In this document: positions 17,315 through 26,996 of the stretch, piece by piece
Layout of the letters: every line of letters starts with the position of its first letter
Position numbering within the stretch: position 1 is the first letter of the stretch
Source: Leptolyngbya iicbica LK
GTDB taxonomy: Bacteria; Cyanobacteriota; Cyanobacteriia; Phormidesmidales; Phormidesmidaceae
Assembly (NCBI RefSeq): GCF_004212215.1
Contig: NZ_QVFV01000005.1
Location: 28,051 to 92,050 of the forward strand
Reading direction: 5' to 3'
Length of the DNA: 64,000 nucleotides
The notes under the pieces: generated by a model
The model's database searches: none
The model's input: the letters and a program-made list of their open reading frames with translations, nothing else
Told to the model about the DNA's origin: nothing
Made by a program: the position numbers and the translations under genes

Positions 17315-18259
17315 ATGAGAACCCAACAGCTCCAGATTTCTCACCTGACGGTTCAACTGATGGAGCATCCCGAAGTTTGGTCGCCGCTCAGTGCGGTGGA
17401 GATGCTCTCGTTTTTAGTCGAGCACGGCATTCTTAAAGCCTTAGACCAACAACAGGTATTAGATTTTGGCACGGGTTCAGGCATTGTGGGCATTGTCTGC
17501 GGGCTGCTAGGCGCAACTTCGGTCACCCTGAGCGATTATTCGGCGATCGCCGCGCAAGTCGCCGCCGCTAATGCCCGTCAGAATGGCTTAACCAACGTGA
17601 TGGGAGTGCAGAGCGATCGCTTCCAACAAATCCCTCCGACTCCTTACGACTTGGTGATCAGCAACCCCCCGGTGCAGCCTTGGCTGTTCACGAACCTCGA
17701 TCAGCCTGATAACCGGACTCAAGTCGCTGCGTGGAATGAAGCGGGAGCCGATGGCCGTCTCGTGCTCGACGCGCTGTTGACCACGGCGATGCAGTTTTTA
17801 GGCCCGGGCGGGCGGTTGATTACCTCATCATCATCACGCCATGGGCATCGCCAAACCTTAAATTTATTAGATACCTATTGGCCCCAGCGCTGGCGCCAGA
17901 TTTATGCCGCTCAGCATGCCATTCTGCCCGACTATCACGGCCCGTACATCCAGATTTGGCAACACTTACAGGCGTTAGATGGCGACTTACGAATCTATCA
18001 GCTAGACGAACGCGATCGCCGCTTTGCCCCCCAAACGGATGCGGCTGGCAACCCCATCGTCATTACTGAATTGTCCTTATCGGGACCGCCTCAGCCCACG
18101 ATCCTTCGCTTGCTACCGTCTGGCGACTGGGCCGCTGAGTCCCCCCAGGGCGATCGCCTCACAATCCTCAGTGCTCAGGACGATCGCTTGCCAGGAAAAG
18201 CCACCAGCGAGCACTGGTACTACGAATACTATCTATTCGAGGCCTGGCGCGAGGGTTGA
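17315..18259 (+). CDS. class I SAM-dependent methyltransferase (NPP motif)
   Basis: 314 residues from the ATG at 17315; GTG 17279 and TTG 17270 are in-frame alternatives with no better ribosome site. The SAM-binding motif I is VLDFGTGSGIVGIV at about residues 48-61, and the catalytic-type motif IV is DLVISNPPVQPW. NPP-type motif IV enzymes of the HemK/RlmG/small-methyltransferase group methylate exocyclic amino groups of nucleobases or glutamine side chains. The C-terminal 110 residues are a separate domain I do not recognise. The substrate is unknown. Confidence 0.8.
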   Translation: MRTQQLQISHLTVQLMEHPEVWSPLSAVEMLSFLVEHGILKALDQQQVLDFGTGSGIVGIVCGLLGATSVTLSDYSAIAAQVAAANARQNGLTNVMGVQSDRFQQIPPTPYDLVISNPPVQPWLFTNLDQPDNRTQVAAWNEAGADGRLVLDALLTTAMQFLGPGGRLITSSSSRHGHRQTLNLLDTYWPQRWRQIYAAQHAILPDYHGPYIQIWQHLQALDGDLRIYQLDERDRRFAPQTDAAGNPIVITELSLSGPPQPTILRLLPSGDWAAESPQGDRLTILSAQDDRLPGKATSEHWYYEYYLFEAWREG

Positions 18260-18310
18260 GGGACGGACACCGGCTCCACAACCCTCGCGCCAAATCGTTC
18301 ATCCATTTGG

Positions 18311-18387
18311 AGTCCCTGTCAGGGCTCCTGTCTTGTCGCCCATCTACCAGGGGCGCTCATTTCTAGAGAACACCTGATAGATGGCGC
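18311..18387. terminator. pair of hairpins between convergent genes
   Basis: Two inverted repeats lie between the methyltransferase and the minus-strand nucleotidyltransferase. The first is GAGTCCCTG/TCAGGGCTC at about 18309-18326. The second is CGCCCATCTACCAGG, paired with CCTGATAGATGGCG about 24 bases later (about 18339-18387). No T-run is seen, so a terminator role is inferred from position only. Confidence 0.4.
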
Positions 18388-18493
18388 CCCCCTCAGCATT
18401 CAGGCTTATGCAACAGCCACCGATATCTCAATCGTTACGGCAATGGGTAGTGAATAGCGGAAACGGCTGTCGCATCTGCTTTGACACCGATGG

Positions 18494-19657
18494 TTAAGAC
18501 TGCTGGCCGAGTAATTCGGCAATTTCATGGTGTTCGATCGGCGGTTTAGCGAGTTCGGCCTGGCGAGTATCAGTGATGAGCCAGTCGAGGGCAGCCGCCT
18601 GCATGTCAATGGAAGCGCCGGTCTTATCGACGCAGTAACGACCAAACACTAACTTGTCGACCAGGCGCACACCAGGGCCAATGCGAGAATATTCAAAGAT
18701 GACACTGCGATCGACGATCGCGTTGCTGCAAATTGCGCAGTTCGGGCCAATCATCGTCGGCCCAATAATGGTCGCGCCATCCTCGATGTGGGCTCTGGCT
18801 CCAATATAGACCGGCCCTTGGATGTCGACTTTGTCCCAGTTCACCTTGACGTTTAATCCCGTGTAGATACCCGACTTGACCTCTTCCCCCGGAATATCGA
18901 TGAGTTTGACCTGTCCAGTCATGACGTCTTGGATAGCTTGCCAATAGTCGGGGACTTTACCGATATCAACCCATTCAAAGTCCATGCGGATGCCATAGAA
19001 AGGGGCTCCGGCGGCTACTAATTTCGGGAACAGGTCTCCCCCAATGTCATATTCCATCCCGGCGGGAATGTAGTTGAAGATTTCGGGTTCAAAAATATAG
19101 ATTCCAGTATTGATGTCAGTACTCAGGGCTTCTTCGACCTTGGGCTTTTCTTGAAAGGACTTAATGCGACCATCTTCGCCAGTAACCACGACGCCGTAGC
19201 TGGGCACCTGTTTGATCGGCACGGATTTCATCACGACGGTGGCGATCGCCCCTTTCTCTTTATGCTGGCGGACTGCCTCAGTTAAGTCGAGATCAATCAA
19301 TGCATCTCCACACATGACGACAAAAGTGTCATCAAAAAAGGGCGAAAACTCCTGAATTTTTTTCATGCCGCCAGCAGAGCCCAAAGCATCGCCGACCAGT
19401 TGGCCATCTTCGATACGGCCCTCAAAGGAATACGCGATTTCAACCCCAAAGCGCTGACCATCCCGGAAATAGCCTTCGATTTCGTTGGCGAGGTGACTCA
19501 CATTGACCATGATCTGGTCGAAACCATGATGCTTGAGGAGGTCAAGCAAAAACTCCATTACTGGCTTTTGCAAAATTGGGATCATCGGTTTCGGAATTGT
19601 ATAAGTGATGGGCCGAACCCGTGTTCCCTTACCAGCGGCCAGAATCATGGCTTTCAT
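18494..19657 (-). CDS. sugar-1-phosphate nucleotidyltransferase with left-handed beta-helix tail
   Basis: 387 residues from the ATG at 19657, which has AAGGAT just upstream; the in-frame extension to 19717 does not fit the family. The nucleotide-binding loop MKAMILAAGKGTRVRPITY and the KPMIPILQKPVMEF segment mark a Rossmann-like nucleotidyltransferase of the RfbA/GMPP type. Residues about 255-350 form hexapeptide repeats (YIGARAHIEDGATIIGPTMI, then GPNCAICSNAIVDRSVIFE). It makes an NDP-sugar, most likely GDP-mannose or dTDP/UDP-glucose. It lies next to the glycan cluster but on the opposite strand, so it may feed it. Confidence 0.88.
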   Translation of the reverse strand: MKAMILAAGKGTRVRPITYTIPKPMIPILQKPVMEFLLDLLKHHGFDQIMVNVSHLANEIEGYFRDGQRFGVEIAYSFEGRIEDGQLVGDALGSAGGMKKIQEFSPFFDDTFVVMCGDALIDLDLTEAVRQHKEKGAIATVVMKSVPIKQVPSYGVVVTGEDGRIKSFQEKPKVEEALSTDINTGIYIFEPEIFNYIPAGMEYDIGGDLFPKLVAAGAPFYGIRMDFEWVDIGKVPDYWQAIQDVMTGQVKLIDIPGEEVKSGIYTGLNVKVNWDKVDIQGPVYIGARAHIEDGATIIGPTMIGPNCAICSNAIVDRSVIFEYSRIGPGVRLVDKLVFGRYCVDKTGASIDMQAAALDWLITDTRQAELAKPPIEHHEIAELLGQQS

Positions 19658-20456
19658 AGGGCATCCTTGTGAACTTAAAAATACAACCTTAAAGAGAAAT
19701 ACACGCCTGAGAGTCAAATTTCAGCAGATTATCGAACTCAGCTCATGGACTGCGATCGCTAATCAACCTTACCCACCGTATCCTTTGGCAGTTGGAGAAT
19801 CTTCATCTCCTCTCAAACAAGCACATGCTATCAGAGGATACCCGGAGCAATAGAGAAGTTCACGCAAGGGTGAAGTGCTCTCTTTGCAAAGCTTCCACAA
19901 AGGCTACTGAGATTTACGGATTGCAGCCGTCGCTGAATCTTCATCTCCTCTCTCTGCCATCATCATTGCTCGTTGCTACTCCCAGTCAATCAGAATCGAG
20001 ACTAACAAGTCCCAACACGTTGACTAATGCTGCCTATGCTTGCTCGCGCACGAGCACTTTGCCCAGCGATTACCACGTCCGTGACCTGGCTACTCTCTCC
20101 CTGAAATAGCCGCCCATGTCAGTCGAATCGGCAGAATCATCACCCACATCGATTTTCATCAAACAACTGGGTACTCTCACTTAAGCGGAGTTGCGAGACA
20201 TCGATGACTACTGTCTAGCAATAATTGCGAAATAGCAAATGTTCATAGCTTGATCAATGTGGAGACGGCTAACCCCAAGTGTAGGTTCACTCCACACCAA
20301 AATTATCGACAAGAATCCACGAGATAAGTTTTACTGTTCCACCAGCATGACGCAAGCCAATCCTTGTTCATATTCCCATTCATTTGCCTCGGTCTTGGGG
20401 TATCCATGCTGACTAAAACCTTGATGCGGTAGCAAGATATTCTTTGAAGAATTCCT
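19658..20456. other. 800-base gene-free stretch before the glycan cluster
   Basis: No open frame here looks like a gene. It must contain the promoter of the ABC exporter and of the divergent nucleotidyltransferase. An 18-base direct repeat, GAATCTTCATCTCCTCTC, occurs at 19797-19814 and 19935-19952, 138 bases apart. This is also where HIP1-rich sequence gives way to more A+T-rich DNA. Confidence 0.5.
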
Positions 20457-22517
20457 ATGGTTAATCGGCTACAGACAACAATGACCTCTCAACCCTCTAC
20501 CATCGCTGCGTCTCCAGGAGTGTCCTTCACCCCCCGACAAATGCTATGGCAGGTCGCGAAGAAATATCCTCTGAAAATTATCGCTAGCATTATCACCGGC
20601 TTTTCGGGTGCCTTATTTAACGGTATTGGCACCGCGTTGGTGGTACCGATTATGTTGAGTTTGCTGGGGCAAGATGCGATCCTCAAAGACGGCCCGCCGA
20701 TCTTCCAAATGCTCCTAGCCCCCTTTCAAGGTTTACCCGAAACCTATCGATACGCCGCGATGGCATTAGCAGCACTGTTGCTGATTGTTTTAAAGAATGC
20801 CAGCAACTATTTGAGTGCACTCGCTTCTGGAATGCTCTCTCGGGCGATGACTTCTGACTTGCAAAGGCAAGGCTTAGACATGATTTTGAGCGTTGATCTG
20901 GAGTATTTTGGCAAGGCTCAAGTGGGTGAACTCGTGAATCGGCTAGGCGGTGAAATGAACCGAGCTGCTACCGCAATCACTGCAACCATCCGACTCTTTG
21001 TGACCGTTGCTACTGTCTTGGTTTTTCTAGGCATACTGCTATCAATTTCTTGGCAACTAACCATTGTCGCCACCCTTTTACTACCCATATCAAGTCTGGT
21101 CGTGCAAATCTTGGTGAAACGGACAAAACACTACAGTCGGGCGTTCACTCGCCTGAACAGCTTGTATTCTGGAGGGTTGGTCGAGCTAATTAGCGGCATT
21201 CGATTGGTCAAGTCTGTGGTTGCCGAAGATCGAGAATATGAACGCTTTGCCGGGTATATCAACGAGAGAGAGGATCTCAACCTCAAAATCCAGATGAATT
21301 CTGGAATCGTCAATCCATTAGGTGAGGTGCTCAATATCTCGGTGTTATTTATTTTGATCTTGTTAGCACGATGGCTATTTCAAGACCAACTCGCATCACT
21401 TGCTGCGGTCATGGTGACTTATCTGGTTCTACTTAATCGTCTGTTACCCTACATCTCACAAGTCAACAGCGGTCGCAATCAACTAGCTCAAGTATCAGCA
21501 TCAGTCGATATTGTTCATAACTTATTACGCACCGACAATAAATCTTTCATGCAAAATGGTGCGATATCTTATTCCGGACTGAACGAAGGCATTGAGTTTA
21601 GAAATGTCTGTTTTCACTATCCAGATGTTCAAAATCCAGTACTTCAGAATATTAACCTGAAGCTACCAAAGGGGACTACGCTCGCCCTAGTGGGATCTTC
21701 GGGAGCGGGAAAATCAACCCTAGCGGACTTAGTGCCTCGATTTTTCGACCCGACAGCAGGTCAGATTTTAGTCGACGGCCAAGACCTCAAAAGTTTCAAT
21801 ATTGCTCAGATCCGCAAAGCGATGGGCATTGTCGGTCAAGAAACTTTTTTGTTCAATAACACCGTGCGCTATAACCTCGCCTATGGCAATTTTGAAGCCA
21901 CGGATGCTGAAATCTTAGATGCGGCTAAGCGTGCAAATGCCTACGATTTCATCATGAATTTGCCGGAGGGCTTAGACACGATGATTGGCGATCGCGGGGT
22001 GATGTTATCTGGTGGTCAGCGACAGAGATTGGCGATCGCTCGTGCTCTGGTGCAAAATCCCGAAATCCTCATTCTCGACGAAGCCACTAGCGCACTGGAT
22101 ACAGTTTCAGAGCGATTAGTCCAAGAAGCGATTGATGAGTTGAGTCGCGATCGGACAACATTAGTAATCGCTCACCGCCTCTCAACGGTTCGCAAAGCTG
22201 ACCAAATTGCCGTAATGGCGAGCGGGCAGGTCGTTGAGTTAGGAACTCACGAAAGTCTCATAAAGCAAAACGGAACTTATAGTAAGCTTTGCCAGCTGCA
22301 GTTCCAGGATGAAAATTCAGAGCAAGATAGAACAAGTCAGCAAATAGCAGAAACTTCATACAAATTCCGCTCTAACTTGAACAACATGACAGGATTGTTG
22401 TCAATTTTAGAGTATGAAGAAGATGAAACTGAACATGCAAGTATCATGGAAAAGATACTTGAAATGCTCGAAGAAATGCTGCAAGATCTCGAGAAAGTTG
22501 AGGGCGGAGCATCCTAA
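20457..22517 (+). CDS. MsbA/HepA-type ABC exporter (fused permease and ATPase)
   Basis: 686 residues from the ATG at 20457; ATG 20481 is an alternative. Residues about 25-335 hold a six-helix type IV exporter permease. The ATPase domain has Walker A GSSGAGKST, signature LSGGQRQR, Walker B ILILDEATSA and the H-loop AHRLST. It would work as a homodimer and flip a lipid-linked saccharide or glycolipid. After the ATPase there is an unusual C-terminal extension of about 75 residues, acidic and helical (EYEEDETEHASIMEKILEML). It is the first gene of a one-directional glycan cluster, so it probably exports that product. Unlike the genes after it, it still contains HIP1 sites. Confidence 0.93.
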   Translation: MVNRLQTTMTSQPSTIAASPGVSFTPRQMLWQVAKKYPLKIIASIITGFSGALFNGIGTALVVPIMLSLLGQDAILKDGPPIFQMLLAPFQGLPETYRYAAMALAALLLIVLKNASNYLSALASGMLSRAMTSDLQRQGLDMILSVDLEYFGKAQVGELVNRLGGEMNRAATAITATIRLFVTVATVLVFLGILLSISWQLTIVATLLLPISSLVVQILVKRTKHYSRAFTRLNSLYSGGLVELISGIRLVKSVVAEDREYERFAGYINEREDLNLKIQMNSGIVNPLGEVLNISVLFILILLARWLFQDQLASLAAVMVTYLVLLNRLLPYISQVNSGRNQLAQVSASVDIVHNLLRTDNKSFMQNGAISYSGLNEGIEFRNVCFHYPDVQNPVLQNINLKLPKGTTLALVGSSGAGKSTLADLVPRFFDPTAGQILVDGQDLKSFNIAQIRKAMGIVGQETFLFNNTVRYNLAYGNFEATDAEILDAAKRANAYDFIMNLPEGLDTMIGDRGVMLSGGQRQRLAIARALVQNPEILILDEATSALDTVSERLVQEAIDELSRDRTTLVIAHRLSTVRKADQIAVMASGQVVELGTHESLIKQNGTYSKLCQLQFQDENSEQDRTSQQIAETSYKFRSNLNNMTGLLSILEYEEDETEHASIMEKILEMLEEMLQDLEKVEGGAS

Positions 22518-22695
22518 AACAGTAAGCTACTTTAGGATGCAAACAGTTTACTCTTAGAAGTTCTTGCTATTGCCACCCAACTACCAGCCAAAAACTGTCA
22601 GCGATTTATTTCTTTTGTGCTTCAAAGATATGCGGTTTTTTTGATTATCATGATTTCGCTGACACCCAATATTACAGTAACTCGTCAAACGCTTT

Positions 22696-23559
22696 ATGAT
22701 TACTAATTTACATGTGATAGATCCTAAAAATATCGGGGATCTATATTCGTCGCCTCTAAAGTACTTTGATTTTCCAGGATATGCTTGCAAAGCTACTGAT
22801 ATACGTAGTTTTACTAGAGAAGACTTGCAAGACAACCATCTTATTGTTGGCGGCGGTGGGCTGATCTTCAACCGGTTTTTGCCTGAGTTTCAAACGATTG
22901 CGGCTGCTTTTACCAAAGGTAAGCGCATTTTATGGGGAGCTGGATATCAAATTTATGGATGTAACCCAAGTCGATGGCCTAAAGACTTTGACTTTTCTCC
23001 CTATTTATCCGGCTTTGACTTAGTTGGGTTGCGAGATAAAGGCACTGCGTACGAGTGGGTTCCTTGCCCTAGTTGTATGCACCCAGCCTTTGATAAAGAT
23101 CGCACACCAGAACACGAGTTTGTTGTTTTTTCTCACAAAAAATTCCAGATTAATATCCCAGGTCTACCGAGACTCTCTAATAAAGAAAGCAACTTTGAAA
23201 AAGTGTTAGACTTTTTGGGCTCTGGTGAGACTATCCTGACCAGTTCTTTCCATGGCGCTTACTGGGGAACACTCCTAGGGCGACGTGTACTGGCTTTTCC
23301 ATTCAGCAGCAAATTTTTTACCTTACAGCACTCTCCGGCTTTTTATCCGGTAGAAAAATGGACTCAAGCAAAGTTTAAATTTGCTTTGTTTGGAAAAGTT
23401 TTGCACACGTCAAATTATGATAACGAGAAGTTCTCGTGTGTCACACAAAACTGGATTCAACATGCTCTCAAGTCTCCTATTTACCCAGATCTTGTAGAAG
23501 AGTGTCGAGCGAAAAATCGTGCTTTCTATCATCAAGTGATGAATGTCTTAGCCGATTAA
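22696..23559 (+). CDS. polysaccharide pyruvyltransferase family protein
   Basis: 287 residues. The GT-B-like pyruvyltransferase pattern includes IGDLYSSPLKYF near the start, NHLIVGGGGLIFNRF, KRILWGAGYQIYG, LVGLRDKGTAYEWVPCPSC and the donor-site TSSFHGAYWGTLLGRRVLAF. The family transfers pyruvate from phosphoenolpyruvate to sugar hydroxyls as a ketal, adding negative charge to exopolysaccharides. It follows the ABC exporter by about 180 bases and precedes a GT4 enzyme by about 50. Base composition is clearly more A+T-rich than housekeeping genes in the window. Confidence 0.85.
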   Translation: MITNLHVIDPKNIGDLYSSPLKYFDFPGYACKATDIRSFTREDLQDNHLIVGGGGLIFNRFLPEFQTIAAAFTKGKRILWGAGYQIYGCNPSRWPKDFDFSPYLSGFDLVGLRDKGTAYEWVPCPSCMHPAFDKDRTPEHEFVVFSHKKFQINIPGLPRLSNKESNFEKVLDFLGSGETILTSSFHGAYWGTLLGRRVLAFPFSSKFFTLQHSPAFYPVEKWTQAKFKFALFGKVLHTSNYDNEKFSCVTQNWIQHALKSPIYPDLVEECRAKNRAFYHQVMNVLAD

Positions 23560-23611
23560 TTATGGCCTTTAAATAAATGTGGATTTCATAGTCAATAGAG
23601 AGTAATAAATT

Positions 23612-24775
23612 ATGCTCGCTTCGAAACAGGCACAAGTAGTCGTTTGGCAACCTTATTTTAGAGGTGGTGGAGCGGAAGCAGTTGCTCTATGGATTCTAGA
23701 AGCGCTCCAAGATGATTTTGATGTCAGTCTCCACACGTTGGCCAATGTGGATCTAGCAAAGCTAAATATGATGTATGGCACCCATTTATCTGAAGAGAGA
23801 ATTGAAGTGATTTCTTCAATTCCTAGAAGTTTAAGTGGCTTGGCCTATTCAGCAATGGCGAAAAGCGAAATCATCAGAATGGGGCTAGTATACCTGACTA
23901 TTCATCATCTAAAAAAGAAGTCGTTGCAATACGATGCCGCTTTTTCTGCCTTTAACGCCATTGATATGGGATGCGTCGGCTTACAATACTTGCACTGGGT
24001 TCGTGTAGTTGAAACATCTCCAGAGAAAGCTCCACTTTGGTATCGCGCTTTGATGAAATGGGTTGACTTTTCTTATGAGAGTTTGCAGGATAATGTTTCG
24101 ATCTCGAATTCATGTTACACGGCCGATCAAGTCAAAAAGACGTACGACATGGATTCTATGGTTGTCTATCCTCCTGTAGTAACAGACATAGATGCACTAC
24201 CTTGGGACAAAAAGGAAAAAGCTTTTCTTTGTAGCGGGCGACTGGTTGAAGCAAAGAGTCCTCATCGTGTAATCAATATCCTCAAAGCCGTTCGTCAAAA
24301 GGGCTTTGAGGTTGACTTACATATTACTGGTGGAGGTGGAGGAGTTTATGCAAATAAATATCAAAGAAGCCTGCGGAAACTCATCCAGGAGAACTCTGAT
24401 TGGGTGCATTTACATCAAGATTTACCTTATGCAGATTATCTAAAGATTGTTGCAAAATGTCGCTATGGAATTCACTGGAAACCTGAGCCATTTGGCATCT
24501 CAGTTGCAGAGATGGTAAAGGGTGGCATGGTACCTTTTGTCAAATCAAAGGGAGGACAGATTGAGATCATTGGAGATGACCATGCTGAATTCCTTTCCTT
24601 TTCTAAGGATGACGAGGCTGTACAAAAGATAGTCAAGGTTCTCAGTGGTGAGAAATTGCAAGAGTCGCTTCGGCAATCGCTAGAAAAGCGCAAGAAACTT
24701 TTCACAACTCAAAGGTTCACGAAACAAATAAGAGATATTGTTTATGAGTTTATCGAGAACAAGAAAGTGTGTTAG
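23612..24775 (+). CDS. GT4-type glycosyltransferase
   Basis: 387 residues. It has the GT-B fold. The N-terminal acceptor lobe begins VVVWQPYFRGGGAEAVALWI, and the C-terminal donor lobe has LCSGRLVEAKSPHRVINILK, HITGGGGGVY and the E-x7-E motif EPFGISVAE. The layout resembles ALG11/RfaB-like retaining mannosyl- or glucosyltransferases. It probably adds a sugar to the lipid-linked intermediate of this cluster. The start ATG at 23612 has GAGAG upstream. Confidence 0.87.
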   Translation: MLASKQAQVVVWQPYFRGGGAEAVALWILEALQDDFDVSLHTLANVDLAKLNMMYGTHLSEERIEVISSIPRSLSGLAYSAMAKSEIIRMGLVYLTIHHLKKKSLQYDAAFSAFNAIDMGCVGLQYLHWVRVVETSPEKAPLWYRALMKWVDFSYESLQDNVSISNSCYTADQVKKTYDMDSMVVYPPVVTDIDALPWDKKEKAFLCSGRLVEAKSPHRVINILKAVRQKGFEVDLHITGGGGGVYANKYQRSLRKLIQENSDWVHLHQDLPYADYLKIVAKCRYGIHWKPEPFGISVAEMVKGGMVPFVKSKGGQIEIIGDDHAEFLSFSKDDEAVQKIVKVLSGEKLQESLRQSLEKRKKLFTTQRFTKQIRDIVYEFIENKKVC

Positions 24776-25113
24776 GTAGCCCTTAACAGGTGAGTATATC
24801 CGAACACTCGTGGGTGAAAGTGCCGAAAACAAGTGTGCTTGGATTCGTTGGAAAGCGGAGCAACTGTCTAAAGTTCGGCATCTCGTTGTGGCTGCGTATA
24901 CACAAGAAGTCCACCACAAGTATTTCTTCTTCGCATAAGAAATATCCCCTCAATTTAGAAGATAATTTAGCAGAAAATGCTTTCATCTGGTGAGTCTGTG
25001 GCATGAAGCCGATATTCCAGCAACTTAATTGGGTATTATCAGGATGTGCATTATTAAATGCAAGGTCTGACTGCCAAGCTTCGGATGGATAAAACTTATC
25101 CAACTTTACTTAT
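24776..25113. other. 338-base gene-free stretch inside the glycan cluster
   Basis: No convincing gene on either strand. A 106-codon open frame on the minus strand has no ribosome site and no recognisable motif. A small perfect inverted repeat GGATAA-AAC-TTATCC lies at 25087-25101, just before the next start. The stretch may be the scar of a lost gene. Confidence 0.4.
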
Positions 25114-26007
25114 ATGAATAACCAGTTTTGTTTTTGCACACTGGCTGTAGGAAAGCGATATCGCTTGCATGCTCTGCAACTTGCCCAAGATTTGAGAAAA
25201 TATGCTCCTGGTATCCTTCTTATTGTCTTAACTGATCAGACCGCTGAATTTGAGAATTCATCTAATGTTGAAGCGATTCAACATCAGCTTCAGAGTATTA
25301 AGGGCTATCATGATAAGCGCTTTGCAGTGGCAGCAGCGATCGAAAGATTTGAAACCTGTACTTTTATTGATTCAGACGTTCGTATTACTGCTCCCATAAA
25401 CCAAGAGAGAATTAATAACTTTCCTCCTGGTTTGACTGCCCGTTTTGGTTGTAGCGTAGTCAAGCACAATCAAGGACTCAGTAATAAGAAGAAATCAACC
25501 AAGAGCTTATCTATTATTCAAGATATTGCAACCTGTCACAGCCTAGACATCCAAGAAGTAAACTGGTTGCACGAATTTATGTTTACTCTACGTCGTCAAG
25601 ATGATCGTGAACAAGACTTTCTAAGATACTGGCAAAATTTTTCCTACTATTTTGAATTAAATGGCATCTACGATGGCGAGGGGAATACCATTGGGCTTGC
25701 AGCAGCAGCAGCAGGTTTGAATTTCACATTCCGTCGCACTGATTGGTTTTTGATTTTTAAGGATTGCATTGTAAAAGAGAAAATAAAAAATGGAGGGTTT
25801 CAGATAAAAAACGTTTCGAATCTCTTTAAAGAACACCAAAAAATTGAATACCCTAGCCGTAGCCTATCCGCAAAAGTGAGTTTAAGAATCTCTAGGGTAA
25901 TTCAAATATTCAATAGACATTTGCAGTTAAGACTACGTGCAATCCTTGACTCAAATTTTCAGCGCTGGCTTGACAAACTCAAAGCTTCTAAGCTCACAGC
26001 TGAATAG
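25114..26007 (+). CDS. GT-A-like glycosyltransferase, first of a tandem pair
   Basis: 297 residues. FCFCTLAVGKRYRLHALQLA at the N-terminus, IVLTDQ and the DxD-type metal-binding motif in CTFIDSDVRI (about residue 90) suggest an inverting or retaining GT-A fold. FELNGIYDGEGNTIGLAAAA near residue 190 is shared with the next gene (FELHGLYDSEGISIGLAAQK), so the two are paralogues. The C-terminal 60 residues are basic and may touch the membrane. No characterised relative comes to mind. It acts presumably on the cluster's glycan. Confidence 0.72.
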   Translation: MNNQFCFCTLAVGKRYRLHALQLAQDLRKYAPGILLIVLTDQTAEFENSSNVEAIQHQLQSIKGYHDKRFAVAAAIERFETCTFIDSDVRITAPINQERINNFPPGLTARFGCSVVKHNQGLSNKKKSTKSLSIIQDIATCHSLDIQEVNWLHEFMFTLRRQDDREQDFLRYWQNFSYYFELNGIYDGEGNTIGLAAAAAGLNFTFRRTDWFLIFKDCIVKEKIKNGGFQIKNVSNLFKEHQKIEYPSRSLSAKVSLRISRVIQIFNRHLQLRLRAILDSNFQRWLDKLKASKLTAE

Positions 26008-26056
26008 TCTATGTTATCTTTAATGCGAAATAATTTTTATCTTGCTTATTTTAGAA

Positions 26057-26953
26057 ATGATGAATCGGAGTATTTGCTATACAACCATTGCTTTGGGATA
26101 TGAGTATAGGCAGCATGCAAAGAATTTGGCAGGTGATATAGAGGCAATGTCTCCTCAAATTCCTTTCGTGATCCTTACGGATCGACCAAAAGAGTTCGGG
26201 GGATTTAAGAATGTCATTGCCCTAAAGCATCGCATCCAGTCTGTAGGACTTTATCACGATAAGCTATTCTGCTTCGGAGAATGTCTGGAAAAATATGAAA
26301 CAGTCATTTTCCTGGACGCAGATTGTAGAATGTTTGGTGATTTCTCAGCCACAAGGAATTGGAAAGAAGGTTTAACGGCAATTAGCTGCTGTGATTTACT
26401 AAGGCAAGTAACCCTTGTTTGTAAAGACAAAGAAATTGGTAACATGCAAAGGCAACTGACTCTTGCTGCATGTGCAGAACTCGATATCGATATGGAAAAG
26501 TGTAAGTTCGTTTTTGAAGGGATATTTGTTCTAAGCAGATGTGGGCAAAGTGGCTCTGACTTTGTCAACACTTGGAAGCAGTTGAGGGATCACTTCGAGT
26601 TACATGGATTGTATGATTCTGAAGGCATTTCCATTGGTCTTGCCGCACAGAAATCTGGGCTTCAGGTATATCACTATAAATCGAATTATTCGGATACGAG
26701 TGAGCATTTAAATTTGAATACAGTTTATAAGGATAAACTATTCTACAAGTACTTACTTAGTGGAGATGATGCTGGCCTATCAGAACACTTATGTCAGAAG
26801 TTGACAGAGTGTGACTCTATGCGGAAAAAGACAGCTCAAATCCCCTTTCATCGAAAGATAGAGAAAAAAATTATGTATCCTTTTCTTAAAAGCATTAGAG
26901 CTTTGAGATTACATATAAATAAGAAAAAGACCTGGAGTTTTAATCGCACTTGA
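26057..26953 (+). CDS. GT-A-like glycosyltransferase, second of a tandem pair
   Basis: 298 residues from the ATG at 26057; ATG 26060 is also possible. It parallels the preceding gene along its length: ICYTTIALGYEYRQHAKNLA, then FVILTDRPKEF, then LYHDKLFCFGECLEKYETVI, and the DxD site FLDADCRMFGDF. A Cys-rich middle (ISCCDLLRQVTLVC) is peculiar to this copy. The basic C-terminus (KKIMYPFLKSIRALRLHINK) again suggests membrane contact. About 50 bases separate the two genes, consistent with one transcript. Confidence 0.72.
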   Translation: MMNRSICYTTIALGYEYRQHAKNLAGDIEAMSPQIPFVILTDRPKEFGGFKNVIALKHRIQSVGLYHDKLFCFGECLEKYETVIFLDADCRMFGDFSATRNWKEGLTAISCCDLLRQVTLVCKDKEIGNMQRQLTLAACAELDIDMEKCKFVFEGIFVLSRCGQSGSDFVNTWKQLRDHFELHGLYDSEGISIGLAAQKSGLQVYHYKSNYSDTSEHLNLNTVYKDKLFYKYLLSGDDAGLSEHLCQKLTECDSMRKKTAQIPFHRKIEKKIMYPFLKSIRALRLHINKKKTWSFNRT

Positions 26954-26996
26954 AATCGATATTGGTGATTGCTGATAATTTGAATAGGATCTCTAT

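Noticed and set aside
24783..25103. A 106-codon minus-strand frame in the glycan cluster
   Set aside because: It lies against the direction of the cluster, has no ribosome site and has no recognisable motif. It may be the decayed trace of something but cannot be supported.
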